A stretch of 64,000 nucleotides of DNA. Origin: Micropterix aruncella. Its lineage: Eukaryota; Arthropoda; Insecta; Lepidoptera; Micropterigidae. The stretch spans positions 11,004,925 through 11,068,924 of the forward strand of contig OX155964.1 of assembly GCA_944548615.1 (NCBI GenBank). Direction: 5' to 3'. The translations under genes were made by a program, and so were the position numbers. Under the pieces are notes generated by a model. The model was not told the DNA's origin and did not search any database. It saw nothing but the letters and a program-made list of their open reading frames with translations. Below are positions 60,508-64,000 of this stretch, piece by piece. The first letter of the stretch is position 1. Each line of letters opens with the position of its first letter.

Positions 60508-61210
60508 GCGGTGTCGACTACAGCGGGCAAACCCGTCACCCCAGGCTGCTATAACGTTATGTGATCGTTCTTTCAGCCGAGGGATGCAAGTAGAAGACTT
60601 AGATACAAGTCTACTGTCTAGCTCCGCTAACAAGCCCGTTGAAGGGCAACGCCTTACGGCGAGGCACCGGGAAAGGTATCCAGCGTTCAGCCTCGCCCCT
60701 TAACTATCAGTTTTGGTAGGATATCTCCGTCTAGAGATAACCTTCAGTATACGTCCGTCCTCCCGACTGGTTACGGGTGCGAAATCGCTAACGCGGCGGC
60801 CTCTACCTCTTACAGCGGTTATTCAGTTTGAATTTATCGCGAAACTGGGCGTCCTTTCTCCGTAAAGACCACACGGGATCTGGTAGTTCAAGGTCATTTC
60901 AAGAGTTGCATGACAGCAGGTCAACATCTACCCCCGCTGCTTAGGAGACATTATATTTTCATAGTCTCCAGACTCCTTCAGCAATTAGTCGGAGTGCACA
61001 ACCGATTGGCGTCGCCGAACGGTGCGCAAACCGTCCAGTAACGCCGGGATGCAATCCCACCAGAAGAAACCGGTATACTAGCTTGTGAAGCCTGAGACGC
61101 AAGAGTCTTACCCGGGGTAGCCTTCCGAACGAGGTGCTGAATCGTGAGTTGAGCCGATCCGAGAACAAAATGAATCTTGTGGCCCAATCTGAGCGAAACC
61201 ATTCGCTACC
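60508..61210 (-). mobile_element. RepA copy 4, diverged, full length
   Basis: About 703 bp. The same order of blocks as copy 1 but clearly diverged (CGGGCAAACCCGTCACC, CTCCCGACTGGTTACGGG, GGTGCGCAAACCGTCCAG), so it may be a separate subfamily. The flanks AAATAAGTGACCCAGTA (60491-60507) and AAATTAGTGACCCAGTC (61211-61227) match at 15 of 17 positions and are a clear target duplication within the SINE. Confidence 0.88.
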
Positions 61211-61296
61211 AAATTAGTGACCCAGTCGGGAATCAAATCCGGCACCTTACTATGTAATATCAGGCGACCAAGCCACTATTCCACCGGGCCGTGTAT

Positions 61297-61537
61297 GTAG
61301 GGGCGTGAGTCGCGCCCAAACAAGATAATTTTAAACTTAGCTATATGACGTAACTATATACCATGATTGTAAAACCTCTAATCAAAATACATACATAATT
61401 GCAGTGACATGTACATATAGCTACTATGTAAACAAGGCCAGTAAGTAATTCATCCAATTTCATTTAACAATCCAATTTCATAAATTACAATTTATATTTT
61501 CTATATAGTATTGTGGTTGTTGATTGTCTTAACCTTC
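61297..61537. other. Short AT-rich spacer
   Basis: No feature apart from the left target duplication of RepA copy 5 (TGTCTTAACCTTC at 61525-61537). Confidence 0.6.
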
Positions 61538-62039
61538 GGGAGCTAATGGGCCCTTGCTGAGTTGGCCACGAAGACCCATTCTGTTTCAGGGTCGGTCACA
61601 CTCACGGGTCAACACCCATCCGATGGCCTCCACGCATGGGGTGCGAGCCTGGGTAGGACACTGGGTCAACCAGTCTCCCCTGGGAATCAATCTCTGGCGC
61701 TCCTGGACGGTCTGCGCACCGAGCGGCGCAAGCGAATCGATTGTGCTCTCCGACTAACAATCGGGGGAGTCTGGGAACTGTATTGTTTCCTATAGAGCGG
61801 GGGTAGTTGTCTACCTTACGGCGACTGCTCTTGAAATGACCATTGGCCATCCGATCCCGGTTCAGAGTCTGGCAAAGGACGCCTTGGTCCGCGATAGATT
61901 CGGTGCACTCCGTTTCACCGCTTCGTAAGGGAGAGGACCGCGCAAGCGACCTCGAACTCGGAACCAATCGAGAGACCGGAGAAATCTGGTCACAATTGGT
62001 AGTTAGGGCGCGAGTGCCGCCCGCCAGGTAACATAGGTA

Positions 62040-63410
62040 GGGGAGACCGGGGCATAACGGGCACCTTAAGGATTAACATCGATGTAATCGATTGGAACGT
62101 CAGAATTAAACTCAATGTGTTTTTATTCATAACAGCATTTAATGCTCAAACATCCCAGATAGCATTAATACTTAAAAAACTTAAGAAACAGAAATAATTG
62201 AAACTATTAAAAAAAACTCCTTTTACCCATTCTGCCCCGGGTCTGGGGCAGAATGGGCACGTCCGGGGCAGAATGGGCACGATGCTAACATCTGGCACAG
62301 AAAGAACACATATGTGAAGATTCCTCGCATTCCTGTAACAGTTCGCAAAATTTGCTGACAGCCACTTGATTGAACCCCATAGCACGAGCTGCAGATGTTG
62401 CTTCCGGCTTTCGCAAATATATTATTGGATTCCGGTTCAAAAAGTTCCTTGCCCAATCTTCTCCAGCTATCTTTGCCCTAGGGTTAAAATTATGAGTTAA
62501 GCCGTTTTTTCCCGCTAATTCGAATGCAAATTGTCGAAGTTCTTTCAATGACAGCCCGAACAGGCGAGCTTCCATAATTTTTAAATATTCGCATAGGTAA
62601 TTTTCCTGTTGCGTTGAAAAAACCGGTTGAAGTTGCCCACTTTAATAACGTTCACTGGTTGGTTTGGATTTTGGGCAGTTTTTTTAAAAGTATCTTAGCA
62701 AAGTACTCCGCGGAATGTTAAAGCATTCTGCAGCGGTCTTGCAGCTCATTTTATTCATATTAACTTCTACAACTGCCCGCTGCAAACTTTCGTTGGTCCA
62801 TTGCTGATGTCCCGTCTTTTTCACGTAATTGCGAACCATCTAAAATAATAGAAGAAAACTATTAACATCACATTTTGTGATTTGATGTACAAACACACAA
62901 ACACGCCCTAAACTTTACACAAACAAATATACTTAAAAATACCCCACTGCTGGACAAGGGTCTAGAAATAAATTAAATGGAACATTTCAATACAAACCGG
63001 GGCATAATGAGCACATGCCCATCGTGCCCCGACCATTCTGCCCCATAAAGTACTTTTCAATTGATACATCAATAATTATTTCAAGGACATCGTATTTTAG
63101 GATACAATATAATTATATTAGTTAGACTTTAACTTACCTTGATTACAAATGAGTGACAAACATTTCCATACAATAGAATTAAAGTAATTTACTTTCCAAT
63201 AATTATAAACAATACTTCAAATAGTCAAAAAACACGGAAATCGCTTTTAATCGGCGCAAACGCACGCTCCCGGTGACACAACCGCTGCCCGCAGATGCTC
63301 GCGGGGTACTGGAGGCCGGTGGAGTGCATTCAAACTCCGTCGTCGAACCAAACCGCTAAAAAGTGAGGTGCCCGGTGTGCCCCGGGTGCCCGATATGCCC
63401 CGGTCTCCCC
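62040..63410 (-). mobile_element. Pogo-like element C, 1.37 kb
   Basis: Ends GGGGAGACCGGGGCATA on both sides (right on the complement) between TA (62038-62039 and 63411-63412). The motif GGGGCAKAATGGGCAC recurs at 62046, 62225-62282 (three times), 62998-63050 and 63371-63400. It carries the N-terminal half of a pogo-type transposase on the minus strand and lacks the catalytic domain. Inserted in RepA copy 5. Confidence 0.88.
62285..62839 (-). pseudogene. Pogo/Tigger-type transposase, N-terminal half
   Basis: The minus-strand ATG is at 62837-62839. The frame is continuous to 62285 apart from TAA codons at 62684-62686 and 62642-62644. Residues 1-50 hold a psq-type helix-turn-helix (QQWTNESLQRAV, SCKTAAECFNIPRSTL). 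Residues about 85-170 hold a CENP-B-type helix-turn-helix (FGLSLKELRQFAFELA, DWARNFLNRNP, PEATSAARAMGFNQVAV). The DDE domain is deleted and the frame runs out after it. These two domains bind the transposon ends in the pogo family, so the intact relatives would recognise the GGGGCA motif repeats; that last step is inference. Confidence 0.88.
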
Positions 63411-63592
63411 TACCTGGCTACTCGCGGTAAGGCGTTGGTCTCTAACGGGTTGTGGCGTAGCTTGACGTCGGATTTGTTATGTCCAAAGTCTTCTACGCTC
63501 ACTGCACGGTCGATAGAACGATGAATCGTTAAAACGTCCTGCGGTGACGGGTTCGCCCGTTGTGGTTGACATCTCAATATGTCTTAACCTTC

Positions 63593-64000
63593 ATATATAG
63601 ATATGGAGTTAAAATAGTTATCATAAACTCTTTATTTGCAAATTTACATGCCTGAACAATTTGAATATCAACTAAGGATAGAACTATGCCAAGTGGAAAA
63701 TTAATTTATGAAGTTTTAAAGGGCTAAGTCCAGCCATTCAAAAACAAACTCCGTTTATTTCGCCGCCTGTACAATAATTAAAATAATTTATTAAGAAGCC
63801 GCGTTTTAACAAATGTACCTTCTAGTCGTATTCATAATGAAATAACGCGATTCTCGAGGGAGGGCGTCTCGCTCTAGCGCCTGGCGAGCGAGCGAGACAG
63901 CCTGCTGTGTAGAAGAGCAGTCGTAATGATAATAGAATGACACTGGGGAGGCGGTGCGGTGCCGCGGTGTTGCCAACTGGCACAACCGCACGGTGAAAGC
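63593..64000. other. AT-rich then GC-rich sequence to the window edge, no gene seen
   Basis: AT-rich to about 63780. From 63840 it becomes GC-rich with GCGAGCGAGCGAGAC and GGCGGTGCGGTGCCGCGG. It may be the start of a regulatory region or exon that continues past the edge. No supported reading frame. Confidence 0.35.

Larger units (their letters stand above)
59803..61296 (-). mobile_element. tRNA-derived SINE carrying two RepA insertions
   Basis: Three SINE pieces lie in order. 59803-59972 is the 3' half on the minus strand, with the TTTGTTTGTTT tail. 60424-60507 is the middle (CGTTCGATCCGCAGAATTAAA, AATTCCGTTAATCTTATTCC). 61211-61296 is the tRNA-like head, with the B-box complement GGGAATCAAATCC and the A-box complement CCACTATTCCACCGGGCC. 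RepA copies 3 and 4 separate them. Joined, they give one normal SINE. Confidence 0.85.
61538..63579 (+). mobile_element. RepA copy 5, split by pogo-like element C
   Basis: In the orientation GGGAGCTAATGGGCCC first, it runs to 62039, resumes at 63411 (CCTGGCTACTCGCGGTAAGG) and ends with GGTTGACATCTCAATA. The perfect 13-bp direct repeat TGTCTTAACCTTC flanks it (61525-61537 and 63580-63592). This is the best target duplication for the family and sets its two ends. Confidence 0.92.

Overview
The window is AT-rich animal nuclear DNA, most likely from a moth or butterfly. The evidence is a split homeobox gene of the Unc-4 family, Helitrons whose ends look like those of lepidopteran genomes, tRNA-derived SINEs, short CCTAA (insect telomere-type) runs and very long (TA)n arrays. 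There are no operons or bacterial signals. The order Lepidoptera is inferred; the species cannot be named.

The only clear host gene is an Unc-4/UNCX-type homeobox gene on the minus strand. One exon (25716-25544) carries homeodomain positions 1-46 and the next (1519-1380) carries positions 47-60 plus the conserved Unc-4 tail. A 24,024-bp intron separates them. Earlier exons must lie to the right of 25716 and later exons beyond the left edge. I could not recognise either. A second possible gene is a compact, intact 106-residue ORF at 45675-45995 with a TATA box. It looks like a small helix-turn-helix protein, possibly transposon-derived.

Nearly everything else is transposable-element debris, often nested. 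From left to right: a (TA)n array and a GC-rich SINE-like repeat (here RepA) at 1-1057; SINEs, foldback elements and repeat families RepB and RepC within the Unc-4 intron; (TA)n arrays at 13.3-14.1 kb and 24.8-25.0 kb; a 2.4-kb Helitron at 15331-17716 carrying a foldback element; a LINE fragment at 20.1-21.5 kb; a nearly full LINE at about 26.4-35.5 kb split by a hAT transposon (30706-34655, perfect 8-bp target duplication); a small pogo-like element (35976-36534); repeats and foldback elements at 37-39.7 kb; a 3.4-kb pogo-like element (41260-44660); RepC, RepD and a 718-bp Helitron at 47-50.4 kb; a three-level nest at 51.95-53.06 kb; a second foldback copy at 55.6-55.9 kb; a LINE 3' end at 58.1-58.8 kb; and a SINE holding two RepA copies, followed by a RepA copy interrupted by a third pogo-like element, at 59.8-63.6 kb.

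Two findings stand out. RepA is a non-coding, GC-rich repeat of about 0.5-0.7 kb in five copies, with 12-17-bp target duplications. That suggests LINE-mobilised retroposition, with the precise end at its GGGAGC terminus. The pogo-like elements share a TA|GGGGAGA-type end, but each repeats its own private motif inside the element. Paralogous sites without the insertion are present in the window for one Helitron and one TA-flanked element, so those insertions can be read directly.
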